A stretch of 64,000 bases of DNA from Xylophilus sp. Leaf220 (GCF_001421705.1 NZ_LMKO01000001.1:150567-214566); one strand, 5' to 3'; counted from the stretch's first letter, positions 1 through 9,533 are shown. Notes: a model not told the origin generated them from the letters alone. Program-made: numbers and translations.

Positions 1-570
1 CATCAGCACGGCGGCTTCGGTGCCGGCGACGATCAGGTCGAGCTGCGAGTTCTTGCGGGCGGTCTGGCCCGGGTTCAGAACGTATTCGTTGTTGACGTAA
101 CCCACGCGGGCCGCGCCGATCGGGCCGGCGAACGGGATGCCCGAGATGGCGAGCGCCGCGCTCACCGCGATCATGGCGGCGATGTCGGCATCGACTTCGG
201 GGTTCAGCGACACGGTGTGGATCACCACGTGCACGTCGTTGAAGAAACCTTCGGGGAACAGGGGGCGGATCGGGCGGTCGATCAGGCGGCTGGTCAGGGT
301 TTCGAGTTCGCTCGGCTTGGCTTCGCGCTTGAAGAAGCTGCCGGGGATCTTGCCGGCGGCGTACGTCTTCTCGATGTAGTCGACGGTCAGGGGGAAGAAG
401 TCCTGGCCGCTCTTGGCGGTCTTGGACGCGGCCACGGTGGCCAGCACGACGGTGTCGTCGATGTCCACCAGCACGGCGCCGGAGGCCTGGCGTGCGATTT
501 CGCCGGTTTCCATGCGGACGGTGTGCTCGCCCCATTGGAAGGTCTTGGTGACTTTGTTGAAAATGCTCAT
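1..570 (-). CDS. pnp: Polyribonucleotide nucleotidyltransferase (PNPase), N-terminal part
   Basis: Phosphorolytic 3'-5' exoribonuclease of mRNA turnover and degradosome. The 190 visible codons start [20 protein letters not shown] and run into the first RNase PH domain, with [16 protein letters not shown] and [14 protein letters not shown], both typical of PNPase. The reading frame is open to the window edge, so the second RNase PH, KH and S1 domains lie outside. The ATG (complement of 568-570) is preceded by an AAGGA-type ribosome binding site. It lies downstream of rpsO on the same strand, the usual rpsO-pnp order, but a strong terminator separates the two. Identification is secure; truncation is by the window only. 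Confidence 0.97.
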   Translation of the reverse strand, partial: MSIFNKVTKTFQWGEHTVRMETGEIARQASGAVLVDIDDTVVLATVAASKTAKSGQDFFPLTVDYIEKTYAAGKIPGSFFKREAKPSELETLTSRLIDRPIRPLFPEGFFNDVHVVIHTVSLNPEVDADIAAMIAVSAALAISGIPFAGPIGAARVGYVNNEYVLNPGQTARKNSQLDLIVAGTEAAVLM

Positions 571-723
571 GCGTATTCCTTTTTGCTCTTCAATCGATAG
601 CAGCTCACGGAGGACCTGCACGGGCCGGAGTGCAATTCAGAACACGATGCCATTCCAGCGAGCCTCGGAGCCAAGGCCCGTTGGAATGACACAGCTTCGC
701 TCTGTGTTGCGGACTCCGGAAGT
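571..723 (-). promoter_or_regulatory. pnp leader with two hairpins
   Basis: The 150-base leader between the rpsO terminator and pnp holds two stem-loops on the pnp strand: ACACAG/CTGTGT (689-707) and CATTCCAACG paired with CGCTGGAATG (651-688, one mismatch). In E. coli the pnp leader hairpin is cut by RNase III and then used for PNPase autoregulation; a similar role here is inference. A degenerate copy of the dispersed GCTAT-N7-ATAGC repeat sits at 585-601. Confidence 0.45.
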
Positions 724-763
724 AAAAAACGCCTGAGCTAGCGCGCTAACCCAGGCGTTTTTT
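724..763 (-). terminator. Bidirectional intrinsic terminator after rpsO
   Basis: Perfect 12-base arms AAAAAACGCCTG (724-735) and CAGGCGTTTTTT (752-763) with a 16-base loop. It lies directly after rpsO and before pnp, and would give a U-tract in either direction. Confidence 0.9.
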
Positions 764-776
764 CAATGGTGTGCGC

Positions 777-1043
777 TTACTTGCGCAGACCCAGCTTGGC
801 GATCAGCGCGGTGTAGCGGTCTGCGTCCTTGGCCTTCAGGTAGTCGAGCAGCTTGCGGCGGCGGCTCACCATGCGCAGGAGACCGCGGCGGCCGTGGTGG
901 TCCTTGGCGTGGGTCTTGAAGTGGGGGGTGAGTTCGTTGATGCGGGCCGTCAGGATGGCGACTTGCACTTCGGGACTGCCAGTGTCGTTGGCGGCGCGGG
1001 CGTTGTCTTTGACGACTTCGGCCTTGATGGAGGATGCGATCAT
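777..1043 (-). CDS. rpsO: 30S ribosomal protein S15
   Basis: Small-subunit protein that binds 16S rRNA early in assembly. The 88-residue product starts [20 protein letters not shown] and contains the family core [40 protein letters not shown] and the terminal [12 protein letters not shown]. Length fits the family (about 89 aa). A longer open frame reads upstream from 2741, but the conserved N-terminus fixes the start at 1043. It is followed by an intrinsic terminator and then pnp. Confidence 0.98.
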   Translation of the reverse strand: MIASSIKAEVVKDNARAANDTGSPEVQVAILTARINELTPHFKTHAKDHHGRRGLLRMVSRRRKLLDYLKAKDADRYTALIAKLGLRK

Positions 1044-1183
1044 GTCGATTTCCGGTAGATGTTTGACTTGCGAGGTGCGCTGGAACTGCGCGCCACGTGC
1101 GCCTTGCCGAATGCAAAGCCCGTCGATTATAACGTGAGCGGCTTCCCGGCCCCTCCCCACCCTCTTTGCCCCTGCCCACGACG

Positions 1184-1480
1184 ATGTACGCCACCGCCCT
1201 ACGCCGCGCTTCGGTCCCCGCCCTGCCCTTCGCATCCACGCTGGTTGCCACGGCCCTGCTGCTCGGCAGCCTGCTGGCCGCCGCGCCGGCCCACGCCGCC
1301 CGCGGGCAGGGTGCGCAGGCCGATGCGCCGCAGCCCCATCGCACCACCCGCCACCGGGTGGCGCGTCCGCGCCAGATGCAGGGCGGCTCCGGCGAAACGG
1401 CGGCCGAGCGCGACCGGCGCCTGAACCGCGAGTGCCGCGGTCTGCCGAACGCCGGCGCCTGCCTGGGCTACGGCCGCTGA
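1184..1480 (+). CDS. Small secreted protein, unknown function
   Basis: I do not recognise a family. The 98-residue product has a plausible signal peptide (hydrophobic stretch [17 protein letters not shown], likely cleaved after AHA), then a basic, proline/arginine-rich middle. The tail [16 protein letters not shown] has two cysteines that could form a disulfide. ATG at 1166 is an alternative start; 1184 gives a more normal signal sequence. It stands alone, divergent from rpsO and convergent with the binding-protein gene that ends at 1487. Signal peptide and codon use suggest a real periplasmic or outer-surface protein. Confidence 0.55.
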   Translation: MYATALRRASVPALPFASTLVATALLLGSLLAAAPAHAARGQGAQADAPQPHRTTRHRVARPRQMQGGSGETAAERDRRLNRECRGLPNAGACLGYGR

Positions 1481-1486
1481 CGCACC

Positions 1487-2794
1487 TCAGCCGGGACGCT
1501 GCATCCTGCAGGTGGTCGGCAGCTCGGCCTGGGCCGGCGTCAGCGCCTTGATCACCCGGAAGCCGTAGCCCGAGCCTTCGACGTCGAACCTGACGCCCGG
1601 CGCGCCCTGCCGGTCCATCACCCCGACCACCAGGCCCTGCTGGAACTGGTGGTCGGCCGCCCGCATGTGGCCGCGCTGGCCCTGCAGTTCGACATCGGCC
1701 GTCTCCAGCTGGCGGGCCACCGCCAGCGGCTCGGCGGTGCCGGCCCGGCCGATCGACTGGGCGAGCGACTCGACCATCAACTGCATCCGCATGTGGACGT
1801 AGTCGTCGGCCGGCTTGGGGTAGCGCTGGCGGAAGGCGGTGTAGAACGCCTCGCTCTGCGCGCCGGGCACGTTGGGCAGCCAGTCGGCCACCGCGATCAC
1901 CCTGCCGACGCCGGCATCGCCCAGGGCCGCGGGCGCACCCAGCGCATTGCCGTAAAAGGTGTAGAAGGTGCCGTCGAAGCCGCTCTCGCGGGCCGACTTG
2001 ACCAGCAGCGTCAGGTCGTTGCCCCAGTTGCCGGTGATCACCGCCTGGGCGCCGCTGGCGCGAATCTTGGCGGCATAGGGCGCGAAATCCTTCACCCGGC
2101 CCATCGGGTGGAGTTCCTCGCCGACGATTTCCACATCGGGCCGGGTGGCGACCAGCTGGCGCCGCGCTTCGCGCAGCACGCCCTGGCCGAAGCTGTAGTC
2201 CTGGCCGATCAGGTAGACGCGGCGCAGCGCACGGTCGTCCCGGAGCACCTGCATCAGCGCGGCCATCCGCATGTCGGCATGGGCATCGAAGCGGAAATGC
2301 CAGAAGCTGCATTTCTCGTTGGTCAGCGCGGGATCGACCGCCGAGTAGTTCAGGAACAGCATGCGGCGCGCCGGATCGCGTTGGTTGTGCTTCTCCAGCG
2401 CGTCCACCAGCGCGGCGGCGGTGGCCGACGAGTTGCCCTGCACCACGAAGCCCGCGCCGTCGTCGATCGCGGCGCGCAGGGCCGACAGCGTCTCCTCGTT
2501 CTGGCCCTTGCTGTCGTAGCGCTGCAGTTGCAGCGGCCGTGCACCGCCGGGCAGCGCCACGCCGCCGCGGGCGTTGACCCGGTCGATCGCCCAGACCAGG
2601 TTGCGGAAGACCGCCTCGCCGGTGTTGGCGAACGGCCCCGACAGGCTCTCGACCATCGCGATCTTGATCGGGCGGCCGGCGGCCGCGGCCGGCGCGGATG
2701 CCTCGGGCGCTTGACCCGCAGCGCAAAAAACCGAGGCACATAACGCTGCGGCGCCTGTTTTCAAGGCACCGGACAGCATATTTTCGAGGCGCAT
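1487..2794 (-). CDS. ABC transporter substrate-binding protein, branched-chain amino acid (Leu/Ile/Val) type
   Basis: Periplasmic binding protein, type 1 fold. The 435-residue product begins [20 protein letters not shown], a signal peptide. After it come [21 protein letters not shown], a typical LivK-like first strand, then [36 protein letters not shown] and [18 protein letters not shown]. The usual permease and ATPase genes are absent nearby, so it is an orphan; the ligand cannot be inferred. The ATG at 2794 has a purine-rich AAGAGAGAAAC upstream; the longer frame to 2890 overlaps the region upstream of the divergent hsp20 gene and is less likely. No catalytic role is expected. Confidence 0.85.
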   Translation of the reverse strand: MRLENMLSGALKTGAAALCASVFCAAGQAPEASAPAAAAGRPIKIAMVESLSGPFANTGEAVFRNLVWAIDRVNARGGVALPGGARPLQLQRYDSKGQNEETLSALRAAIDDGAGFVVQGNSSATAAALVDALEKHNQRDPARRMLFLNYSAVDPALTNEKCSFWHFRFDAHADMRMAALMQVLRDDRALRRVYLIGQDYSFGQGVLREARRQLVATRPDVEIVGEELHPMGRVKDFAPYAAKIRASGAQAVITGNWGNDLTLLVKSARESGFDGTFYTFYGNALGAPAALGDAGVGRVIAVADWLPNVPGAQSEAFYTAFRQRYPKPADDYVHMRMQLMVESLAQSIGRAGTAEPLAVARQLETADVELQGQRGHMRAADHQFQQGLVVGVMDRQGAPGVRFDVEGSGYGFRVIKALTPAQAELPTTCRMQRPG

Positions 2795-2888
2795 GTTTCT
2801 CTCTTGAAATGCCCCGGCGGGTGCGCAGATTCGCTGCATGCGGCGCTCATCCGTCCGAGGGCCGCGCAGTGTAACCAAGGAGCTTTCC

Positions 2889-3281
2889 ATGTTCTTCGCA
2901 CCCGTGATCCGCCGCGCTTCCTACACCACCGGCCCCCGCGCCGTCGACCGCAGCTTCGAGCGCTTCGTCAACGAGGCGCTGCTGGCGCCACGCACCCAGG
3001 CCCGCAACCCCGCCACGCTGGTCGGCCAGGACGATGCCGCTTGGGACCTGCAGATCGACGTGCCCGGCCTGGCCCGCGAACATCTGAGCATCGGCCTGGA
3101 GGGCGCCGTGCTGCGCATCGACAGCGTCGAAGGCGCACCCCGCGCCTTCAAGGCGGCCTACGAGCTGCCCCAGGAGATCGACGCGACCGCCAGCAGCGCC
3201 AAGCTCGAGCACGGCGTGCTGAGCCTGCACCTGGCCAAGAAGCAGCCGGTCAGCAACGTCGCCACGCTGGCCATCGACTGA
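2889..3281 (+). CDS. Small heat-shock protein, Hsp20/alpha-crystallin family
   Basis: ATP-independent holdase chaperone. The 130-residue protein contains a compact alpha-crystallin domain: WDLQIDVPGLAREHLSIGLEGAVLRI, then AFKAAYELPQEIDATASSAKLEHGVLSLHLAKK. The AxLEHGVLxLxLxK motif is the family signature. The ATG follows AAGGAGCTTTCC, a strong ribosome binding site, so the in-frame upstream start at 2838 is rejected. The C-terminal I-x-I/V tail motif is weak (SNVATLAID). Transcribed divergently from the binding protein. Confidence 0.9.
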   Translation: MFFAPVIRRASYTTGPRAVDRSFERFVNEALLAPRTQARNPATLVGQDDAAWDLQIDVPGLAREHLSIGLEGAVLRIDSVEGAPRAFKAAYELPQEIDATASSAKLEHGVLSLHLAKKQPVSNVATLAID

Positions 3282-3403
3282 GAAGGTGCGAGAGAACCTA
3301 CTGCGCAGCCCGATTGCGCGTCTGCGGTCCTCACCGTACCGAAGTACGGCTCCGGTCCTCAACGCACACTCGGGCTTGCTCGCTACGGTTCTTTCACACC
3401 TTC
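3282..3403. repeat. 122-base imperfect palindrome
   Basis: Directly after the hsp20 stop codon. Outer arms GAAGGTG..AGAGAACC and GGTTCTTTCACACCTTC pair. Further in, GCCCGATTGCGCGT pairs imperfectly with ACGCACACTCGGGC, and the centre CCGTAC-CGAA-GTACGG is perfect. The RNA would be one long hairpin on either strand. No ORF in it. Confidence 0.65.
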
Positions 3404-3438
3404 CGACACGCCACGCGGCGCATGCTGTGCAGCAACGC

Positions 3439-3477
3439 AAAAGCCACCACTGCTTTGACCGGCCCTGGTGGCTTTTT
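3439..3477. terminator. Bidirectional terminator between hsp20 and tsaD
   Basis: AAAAGCCACCA (3439-3449) and TGGTGGCTTTTT (3466-3477) form an 11-bp stem with a T-run on both strands, serving the convergent hsp20 and tsaD genes. Confidence 0.88.
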
Positions 3478-3529
3478 CTCGGACCGGGACAGCATCCGAT
3501 GCGAGCCAAACCCTAGCCGTTGTGCCCTC

Positions 3530-4567
3530 TCAAACGGCGTCGATCTGGTCCAGCGGCCAGCGCGGCCTGACGTCGAAGCTGTAGCCGCGGTTGGCATCCG
3601 CGGCGCCTGCCTGCAGCCGCATCGCGGCGGCCATCGCGATCATCGCGCCGTTGTCGGTGCACAGATGCAGTTCGGGGTAGTGCACCCGGATGCCGCGGGC
3701 CGCGCACCGTTGGTTCAGCTCGGCCCGCAGCCGGGCGTTGGCTCCCACGCCGCCGGCGACCACCACCCGGTCCAGGCCGGACTGCTGCAGCGCCGTCATC
3801 GTCTTGCGTACCAGCACGTCGACGATGGCCGCCTGGGTCGATGCGGCCAGGTCGGCCTTGCGTGCCTCCAGGTCGTCGCCCAGCCGCTTGGCCTGGACCA
3901 GCACCGCGGTCTTGAGGCCGGCGAAGGAGAAATCGAGGTCGCCGCTGTGCAGCAGGGGACGCGGCAGCTTGAAGGCCTCAGGATCGCCCTGGGCCGCGAG
4001 CCGCGACAGAGCGGGGCCGCCGGGGTAGCCCAGGCCCATAAGCTTGGCGCTCTTGTCGAACGCCTCGCCGGCGGCGTCGTCGATGGTTTCGCCCAGCATT
4101 TCGTAGCGGCCGATGCCGTCGACCCGCATCAGCTGCGTGTGACCGCCCGACACCAGCAGCGCCACGAAGGGAAACGCGGGCGGGTCGGCGCTCAGGAAGG
4201 GCGACAGCAGGTGGCCCTCCAGGTGGTGCACGCCCAGCACCGGCCGGTCGAGCGCGGCGCCCAGCGCGCAGGCCACCCCCGCACCCACCAGCAGAGCGCC
4301 GGCCAGGCCCGGGCCGCGGGTGTAGGCCACCACGTCGACCGCCGCCAGGGTGCTGCCGGCCTCGGCCAGCACCGCTTCGGTGAGCGGCAGCACGCGGCGG
4401 ATGTGGTCGCGGCTGGCCAGCTCGGGCACCACGCCGCCGTAGGCCTGGTGCATCTCGATCTGGCTGTGCAGCGCGTGCGCCCGCAGCCGCGGCAGCGCGG
4501 CGCCGTCGGATTCCACCAGGGCCACGCCCGTCTCGTCGCAAGAAGATTCAATACCCAGTACCAGCAT
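3530..4567 (-). CDS. tsaD: tRNA N6-adenosine threonylcarbamoyltransferase TsaD
   Basis: Transfers the threonylcarbamoyl group from TC-AMP to A37 of ANN-decoding tRNAs, with TsaB/TsaE. The 345 aa start [28 protein letters not shown] gives the metal-binding HxxxH motif, and [10 protein letters not shown] and [16 protein letters not shown] are both family signatures. CTDNGAMIA near the C-terminus contributes the metal-binding Asp. Length is normal. The frame continues upstream to 4969, but the conserved start and the divergent nasR gene fix 4567. Ends against the bidirectional terminator at 3439-3477. Confidence 0.97.
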   Translation of the reverse strand: MLVLGIESSCDETGVALVESDGAALPRLRAHALHSQIEMHQAYGGVVPELASRDHIRRVLPLTEAVLAEAGSTLAAVDVVAYTRGPGLAGALLVGAGVACALGAALDRPVLGVHHLEGHLLSPFLSADPPAFPFVALLVSGGHTQLMRVDGIGRYEMLGETIDDAAGEAFDKSAKLMGLGYPGGPALSRLAAQGDPEAFKLPRPLLHSGDLDFSFAGLKTAVLVQAKRLGDDLEARKADLAASTQAAIVDVLVRKTMTALQQSGLDRVVVAGGVGANARLRAELNQRCAARGIRVHYPELHLCTDNGAMIAMAAAMRLQAGAADANRGYSFDVRPRWPLDQIDAV

Positions 4568-4673
4568 CCCTGGAGTGTAGGCGGCCGGCCCCGACCGCTC
4601 GGGCATGATGGCGCACCCACGACGCAGCGGCCGGCCCCCTGCCCCGCCGCGCAATCCAGGCACACGTTCCTCC

Positions 4674-5936
4674 ATGACATCAGGCCTTAGTTTCTTGATC
4701 GCCGCCCGCCAATGCGAGATCCGCGAGCTGGAGCAGCTGATGCTGACCAGCGAGCTGGTGCAGCGCACCGGCCAGTTCACCCATGCGCTGCAGCGGGAGC
4801 GCGGCATGAGCAACCTGGTGCTCAGCTCGGGCGGCAGGCGCTGGACGGCCGAGCGGGCGCAGCAGATCGCCGAATGCCGCCGGCTCGAGGCCGAGGCCCG
4901 CGCCGCTTTCGACCGGCTCGACATCGACGGCGGGCGCATCGGCAACGGCGCCCGGCTCTTCAGCCGCATCGCCTACGTGCTGCACGGGCTGGAATCGCTG
5001 CCCGCGCTGCGACAGCGGATCGACACGCTCGACGGCATCACCGCATCCGAGGCCACGCAGGCCTTCACCCGGCTGGTCTCGGGCCTGCTGGCGGTGGTGT
5101 TCGAGGCGGCCGACAGCGCGAGCGATCCGCAGGTCTCGCGCCTGCTGGTGGCGATGTTCAATTTCATGCAGGGCAAGGAGTTCGCCGGCCAGGAGCGCGC
5201 CACCGGCGCCGCTGCCTTCGCCAGCGGCCGCTCCGATGCCCGGCGCCAGCAGCAGTGGCTGCACCTGATCGATTCGCAGGAGCGCTGCTTCCAGGTCTTC
5301 ACCGATTTCGCCGAGGCCGGCCCGCTGGCGCTCTGGCAGGCCTGCAACGCCGGCCGGCCGCTGGCCGACCTGGAACGGCTGCGGCGCATCGGCTGCACCG
5401 CGCCCGAGGACGGCCTGCTCGATCCCGAGGCCAGCCAGGGCTGGTTCGACAGCTGCAGCGCCCGCATCGACGCGATGCAGGCGGTCGAGGCGCGGCTGGC
5501 GACCGACCTGCTGGCCCGCTGCCAGAGCAAGATCGCCCAGGCGCGGCAGGACCTGCAGTCGCAGCAGTCGCTGCTGGCGGCCCTGGCCGGCCCGGCGCCG
5601 GCCCCGGGCGGCTTCGCCGTGCCGCCGGCCGACGGCTTCGCGGTGGCGCCGCAGTCGTACGGCCCGCACCTGGAACGCTCGGTGCTGGAGATGGTGCAGG
5701 AGCAATCCAAGCGCCTGCAGGCGATGAACGACGAGCTGACCACCGTGCGCGCCTCGCTCAACGAGCGCAAGCTGGTCGAGCGCGCCAAGGGCCTGCTGAT
5801 GGCGCACCGCCAGCTGAGCGAGGAAGAAGCCCACAAGATGCTGCGCCAGACGGCGATGAGCCAGAACCGCCGCCTGGTCGACGTGGCCGAGGCGGTGCTG
5901 GCGATGGCCGACCTGCTGCCCGGTGGTGCGCGCTGA
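4674..5936 (+). CDS. nasR: Nitrate/nitrite-sensing ANTAR transcription antiterminator
   Basis: 420 aa. The N-terminal two thirds is helical and matches a NIT nitrate/nitrite-sensor domain: the segment around residues 25-50 ([19 protein letters not shown]) is the NIT entry motif, and [20 protein letters not shown] is the characteristic later helix. A proline/alanine linker (about 305-330) leads to a short coiled coil and a C-terminal ANTAR RNA-binding domain ([20 protein letters not shown], then [24 protein letters not shown]). Domain order equals NasR of Klebsiella, which binds leader RNA when nitrate is present. It precedes nrtA, whose leader holds two ANTAR-type hairpins, so the leaders of nrtA, narK and nirB are its probable targets. 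The start at 4674 is chosen to exclude a long non-conserved upstream extension. Confidence 0.93.
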   Translation: MTSGLSFLIAARQCEIRELEQLMLTSELVQRTGQFTHALQRERGMSNLVLSSGGRRWTAERAQQIAECRRLEAEARAAFDRLDIDGGRIGNGARLFSRIAYVLHGLESLPALRQRIDTLDGITASEATQAFTRLVSGLLAVVFEAADSASDPQVSRLLVAMFNFMQGKEFAGQERATGAAAFASGRSDARRQQQWLHLIDSQERCFQVFTDFAEAGPLALWQACNAGRPLADLERLRRIGCTAPEDGLLDPEASQGWFDSCSARIDAMQAVEARLATDLLARCQSKIAQARQDLQSQQSLLAALAGPAPAPGGFAVPPADGFAVAPQSYGPHLERSVLEMVQEQSKRLQAMNDELTTVRASLNERKLVERAKGLLMAHRQLSEEEAHKMLRQTAMSQNRRLVDVAEAVLAMADLLPGGAR

Positions 5937-5965
5937 CCGGCGTACGCACCGCCACCCTCCGCTAA

Positions 5966-5980
5966 TGGTGCGCCGCACCA
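5966..5980. promoter_or_regulatory. Palindrome upstream of the nrtA promoter, possible activator site
   Basis: TGGTGCGCCGCACCA is a perfect 15-base palindrome about 94 bases upstream of the sigma-54 -24 element. The position suits an enhancer-binding protein, but the half-site orientation (GTGC-N3-GCAC) is not the classical NtrC GCAC-N7-GTGC, so the factor is unknown. Confidence 0.3.
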
Positions 5981-6072
5981 CCGCACGGCGTTGAGCGGCG
6001 CCTGCGGGCCACCATGCAGCGCTCCGCGCACCGCCGCGGCCCGCTTTCCCGGCCGATCCCACCTCCACGGAC

Positions 6073-6088
6073 TGGCACGACTCCTGCT
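6073..6088 (+). promoter_or_regulatory. Sigma-54 promoter of nrtABC
   Basis: TGGCACGACTCCTGCT has GG at 6074-6075 and GC at 6086-6087 with exactly 10 bases between them, the sigma-54 -24/-12 rule. Start of transcription is expected near 6099, just before hairpin 1 of the leader. Confidence 0.82.
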
Positions 6089-6102
6089 TTGTCGTACCCG
6101 TA

Positions 6103-6214
6103 ACCCGGCCAACGGCGGTCGGGTCACAAGGTCACCCAGACACCCGGACAACGGCGTCCATCTCCCACCGGCGGCGCCAGCCTGCGGTCGAGAGATGGGC
6201 GCCGTTTTCATTTT
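6103..6214 (+). promoter_or_regulatory. ANTAR (NasR) antitermination leader of nrtABC
   Basis: Hairpin 1: ACCCGGCC / GGTCGGGT (6103-6124, one G-U pair) closes a hexaloop AACGGC. Hairpin 2: GGAC / GTCC (6146-6159) closes a second AACGGC at 6150-6155. The terminator stem uses 6150-6164 and 6192-6206 (14 of 15 positions paired) followed by TTCATTTT. Its 5' arm starts at the first base of hexaloop 2, so hairpin 2 and the terminator exclude each other. A at loop position 1 and G at position 4 fit the known ANTAR target rule. Confidence 0.85.
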
Positions 6215-6252
6215 CCGGGTCGGTTTCCCCGACACACTCAGGAGTTGAAAAG

Positions 6253-7533
6253 ATGGCAACGCAGTCCCCAGGTTCCGCCCCCGCAACCGCCACGGCCCCC
6301 GTCAGCGCAGGCCGCCGCGATTTCCTCGGCAAGGCCGGCGCCGTGGGCACCGGCGCGATCTTCTCCACCCTGGGCCACAGCGGCGTCTGGGCCGCCGGCT
6401 CCGACGCACCGGAGAAGGCCGAGGTCAAGATCGGCTTCATCCCGCTGACCGACTGCGCCAGCGTGGTGATGGCGTCGGTGCTGGGCATCGACAAGAAATA
6501 CGGCGTGAAGATCGTCCCCAGCAAGGAGGCCAGCTGGCCCGGCGTGCGCGACAAACTGGTCAACGGCGAACTCGACTTCGCCCACGTGCTCTACGGCCTC
6601 GTCTACGGCGTGCACCTGGGTATCGGCGGCGCCAAGAAGGACATGGCGGTGCTGATGAACCTGAACCACAACGGCCAGGCGATCACGCTCTCGAAGAAGT
6701 TGGCCGACAAGGGCGCGATCGACGGCCCCTCGCTCGCCAAGCTCATGGCCTCCGAGAAGCGCGAATACACCTTCGCCCAGACCTTCCCCACCGGCACCCA
6801 CGCGATGTGGCTGTACTACTGGATGGCGGCCTACGGCATCAACCCGCTCAAGGACAGCAAGGTCATCACCGTGCCGCCGCCGCAGATGGTGGCCAACATG
6901 CGCATCGGCAACATGGACGGCTTCTGCGTCGGCGAGCCCTGGAACCACCGCGCGATCATGGACGGCATCGGCATCACCGGGGTCACCACCCAGGACATCT
7001 GGCAGGACCACCCCGAGAAGGTGCTGGGCACCACCGGCGAATACGCCAAGAAGTACCCCAACACCTGCCGCGCGGTGACCGCCGCCATCCTGGAGGCCGG
7101 CAAGTGGATCGACGCGGGCCTGCAGAACAAGATGAAGATGGCCGAGACCATCGCCGACAAGTCCTACGTCAACACCAGCGTCGACGCGATCAACCAGCGC
7201 ATCCTGGGCCGCTACCAGAACGGCCTGGGCAAGACCTGGGACGACCCGAACTACATGAAGTTCTACGCCGACGGCAACGTCAACTTCCCGTACCTGTCGG
7301 ACGGCATGTGGTTCCTGACCCAGCACAAGCGCTGGGGCCTGCTGAAGGACCACCCCGACTACCTGGCCGTGGCGCAGCAGATCAACCAAATCGGCATCTA
7401 CAAGGACGCCGCCGCGGCCAGCAAGACGCCGGTGCCGAAGGACACGCTGCGCACCAGCAAGCTGATCGACGGCACCGTCTGGGACGGCAGGAACCCGAAG
7501 CAGTACGCCGATTCGTTCAAGGTCCACGCCTAA
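6253..7533 (+). CDS. nrtA: Nitrate ABC transporter, substrate-binding protein NrtA
   Basis: 426 aa. A twin-arginine signal (GRRDFLGKAGAVGTGAIFSTL, about residues 22-42) directs export of the folded protein. The mature part has the NMT1/NrtA fold: VKIGFIPLTDCASVVMASVLGI, PSKEASWPGVRDKLVNGELDFAH, TFAQTFPTGTHAMWLYYWMA, and the nitrate-pocket region MRIGNMDGFCVGEPWNHRAI. A clear AGGAG lies 9 bases before the ATG. First gene of nrtABC, behind a sigma-54 promoter and the ANTAR attenuator. Bicarbonate or cyanate binding is possible in this family, but neighbours nasR, narK and nirBD-nasA argue for nitrate. Confidence 0.95.
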   Translation: MATQSPGSAPATATAPVSAGRRDFLGKAGAVGTGAIFSTLGHSGVWAAGSDAPEKAEVKIGFIPLTDCASVVMASVLGIDKKYGVKIVPSKEASWPGVRDKLVNGELDFAHVLYGLVYGVHLGIGGAKKDMAVLMNLNHNGQAITLSKKLADKGAIDGPSLAKLMASEKREYTFAQTFPTGTHAMWLYYWMAAYGINPLKDSKVITVPPPQMVANMRIGNMDGFCVGEPWNHRAIMDGIGITGVTTQDIWQDHPEKVLGTTGEYAKKYPNTCRAVTAAILEAGKWIDAGLQNKMKMAETIADKSYVNTSVDAINQRILGRYQNGLGKTWDDPNYMKFYADGNVNFPYLSDGMWFLTQHKRWGLLKDHPDYLAVAQQINQIGIYKDAAAASKTPVPKDTLRTSKLIDGTVWDGRNPKQYADSFKVHA

Positions 7534-7552
7534 GCCCACCGGGAGCACCACC

Positions 7553-8496
7553 ATGGTCAGCGCCGTCTTCCACTCGCCCCTCGCCGTCCCGCCCACCGAC
7601 CCGCCGGCCCCCGGCCGGCCCCACCCTCCCGTCACTATGAATACCATAGCAGCAAGTCCAAGCGAATCGCCGGCTGCAGGGCTCAAGGGCGCCCAAAAGC
7701 CGGCCCGCATACCGCGCGACTGGCGGGGCTTCTGGCTGCGGATATTGCCGCCGGCAGTCGGCATCGCATTGCTGGGCGTGGTGTGGCAGCTGGTCTCGGC
7801 CGTCACCGCCGGCAGCATCCCGACGCCGGCCGACACGCTGCAGCAGGCGATCGTCGTCTTCAGCGATCCGTTCTACAGCAAGGGGCCGAACGACCAGGGC
7901 GTGGGCTGGAACGTGCTGGCCTCGCTGCAGCGGGTGGCGCTGGGCTTCGGCCTGGCGGCGGTGGTGGGCATTCCGGTGGGCTTCGCGGTCGGCCGGTTCA
8001 GCTTCCTCTCGCGGATGTGCAATCCGCTGATCAGCCTGCTGCGGCCGGTCTCGCCGCTCGCCTGGCTGCCGATCGGCCTGCTGGTCTTCAAGGGCGCCAA
8101 TCCGGCGGCCATCTGGACCATCTTCATCTGCTCGATCTGGCCGATGATCATCAACACCGCCGTCGGCGTGCAGCGGGTGCCGCAGGACTACATGAACGTG
8201 GCCCGGGTGCTCAACCTGAGCGAGTGGAAGATCCTCACCAAGATCCTGTTCCCCGCCGTGCTGCCCTACATGCTGACCGGCGTGCGCCTGGCCGTCGGTA
8301 CCGCCTGGCTGGTGATCGTCGCGGCCGAGATGCTGACCGGCGGCGTCGGCATCGGCTTCTGGGTGTGGGACGAATGGAACAACCTCAACGTCAAGAACAT
8401 CATCATCGCGATCTTCGTGATCGGCATCGTGGGCCTGCTGCTCGAATATGCGCTGATCAAGCTGGCGACCGCGTTCACGTTCGAAGAGGTGAAGTC

Positions 8497-8500
<4 letters not shown>
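7553..8500 (+). CDS. nrtB: Nitrate ABC transporter, permease NrtB
   Basis: 315 aa. After an unusual proline-rich N-terminus of about 55 residues come six predicted membrane segments of a BPD-type permease, with FGLAAVVGIPVGFAVGR, NPLISLLRPVSPLAWLPIGL (the EAA-type coupling loop region) and WLVIVAAEMLTGGVGIGFWVWD. ATG at 7553 has GGGAG upstream and is preferred. ATG at 7637 is a candidate, but it lies inside a dispersed repeat copy (7634-7650), meaning the repeat has been absorbed into the reading frame. The stop overlaps the nrtC start (ATGA). Confidence 0.92.
7634..7650 (+). repeat. Dispersed GCTAT-N7-ATAGC repeat, copy inside nrtB
   Basis: ACTATGAATACCATAGC, followed by AGCAAGTCC and a GCCGGC-containing stretch. 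Same family as the copies at 16155, 23644, 28314, 29605, 43614 and 52965; here it lies within the variable N-terminal codons of nrtB. Confidence 0.6.
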
Positions 8501-9315
<815 letters not shown>

Positions 9316-9326
9316 GCGTGCGGCGC

Positions 9327-9357
9327 GGGTCGCACGGCGCACGACACCGTGCGACCC
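9327..9357 (+). other. Strong hairpin between nrtC and narK promoter
   Basis: GGGTCGCACGG (9327-9337) and CCGTGCGACCC (9347-9357) form an 11-bp perfect stem, with no T-run. It ends two bases before the narK sigma-54 element. It could stabilise the nrt mRNA end or be a DNA operator; neither is proven. Confidence 0.5.
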
Positions 9358-9358
9358 G

Positions 9359-9374
9359 TGGCATGGAACCTGCA
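9359..9374 (+). promoter_or_regulatory. Sigma-54 promoter of narK
   Basis: TGGCATGGAACCTGCA: GG at 9360-9361 and GC at 9372-9373, exactly 10 bases apart. Transcription would start near 9385, upstream of the attenuator leader. Confidence 0.78.
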
Positions 9375-9404
9375 TGAATTTGACGCGGCCCGACACGGCC
9401 GCAC

Positions 9405-9497
9405 GGAAATGGCGCAACGAAGCGGCATTTCCAAACAGACAAAGGCGTCTCTGCAGCCTGCGCACTTCGGTGGCGCAGGCTGCACGGACGCCTTTTT
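9405..9497 (+). promoter_or_regulatory. ANTAR (NasR) antitermination leader of narK
   Basis: Hairpin 1: GGAAATG-G-CGC / GCG-G-CATTTCC (9405-9432), one G-G mismatch, hexaloop AACGAA. Hairpin 2: AGAC / GTCT (9437-9450) with hexaloop AAAGGC at 9441-9446. Terminator: 9441-9463 pairs with 9473-9495, including a 12-bp perfect block and GGCGTC/GACGCC, ending in TTTTT. The terminator 5' arm begins at base 1 of hexaloop 2, the same geometry as the nrtA and nirB leaders. Confidence 0.86.
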
Positions 9498-9533
9498 GCG
9501 TTGATGCACCGACTACGACCACGAGACGCCGCC

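Noticed and set aside
777..2741. Long minus-strand frame that joins rpsO with a stretch under the binding-protein gene
   Set aside because: Only the last 88 residues (rpsO) are conserved-looking; the rest is an Arg/Ala-rich shadow of the binding protein in another frame.
6077..6095. ACGAC / GTCGT hairpin first taken as the first ANTAR stem of nrtA
   Set aside because: It overlaps the sigma-54 -12 element, so it is upstream of the transcript. The better hairpin is at 6103-6124.
9327..9357. Strong stem before narK read as a classical NtrC site
   Set aside because: The GCAC...GTGC spacing does not fit the GCAC-N7-GTGC rule, so it is listed only as a hairpin.
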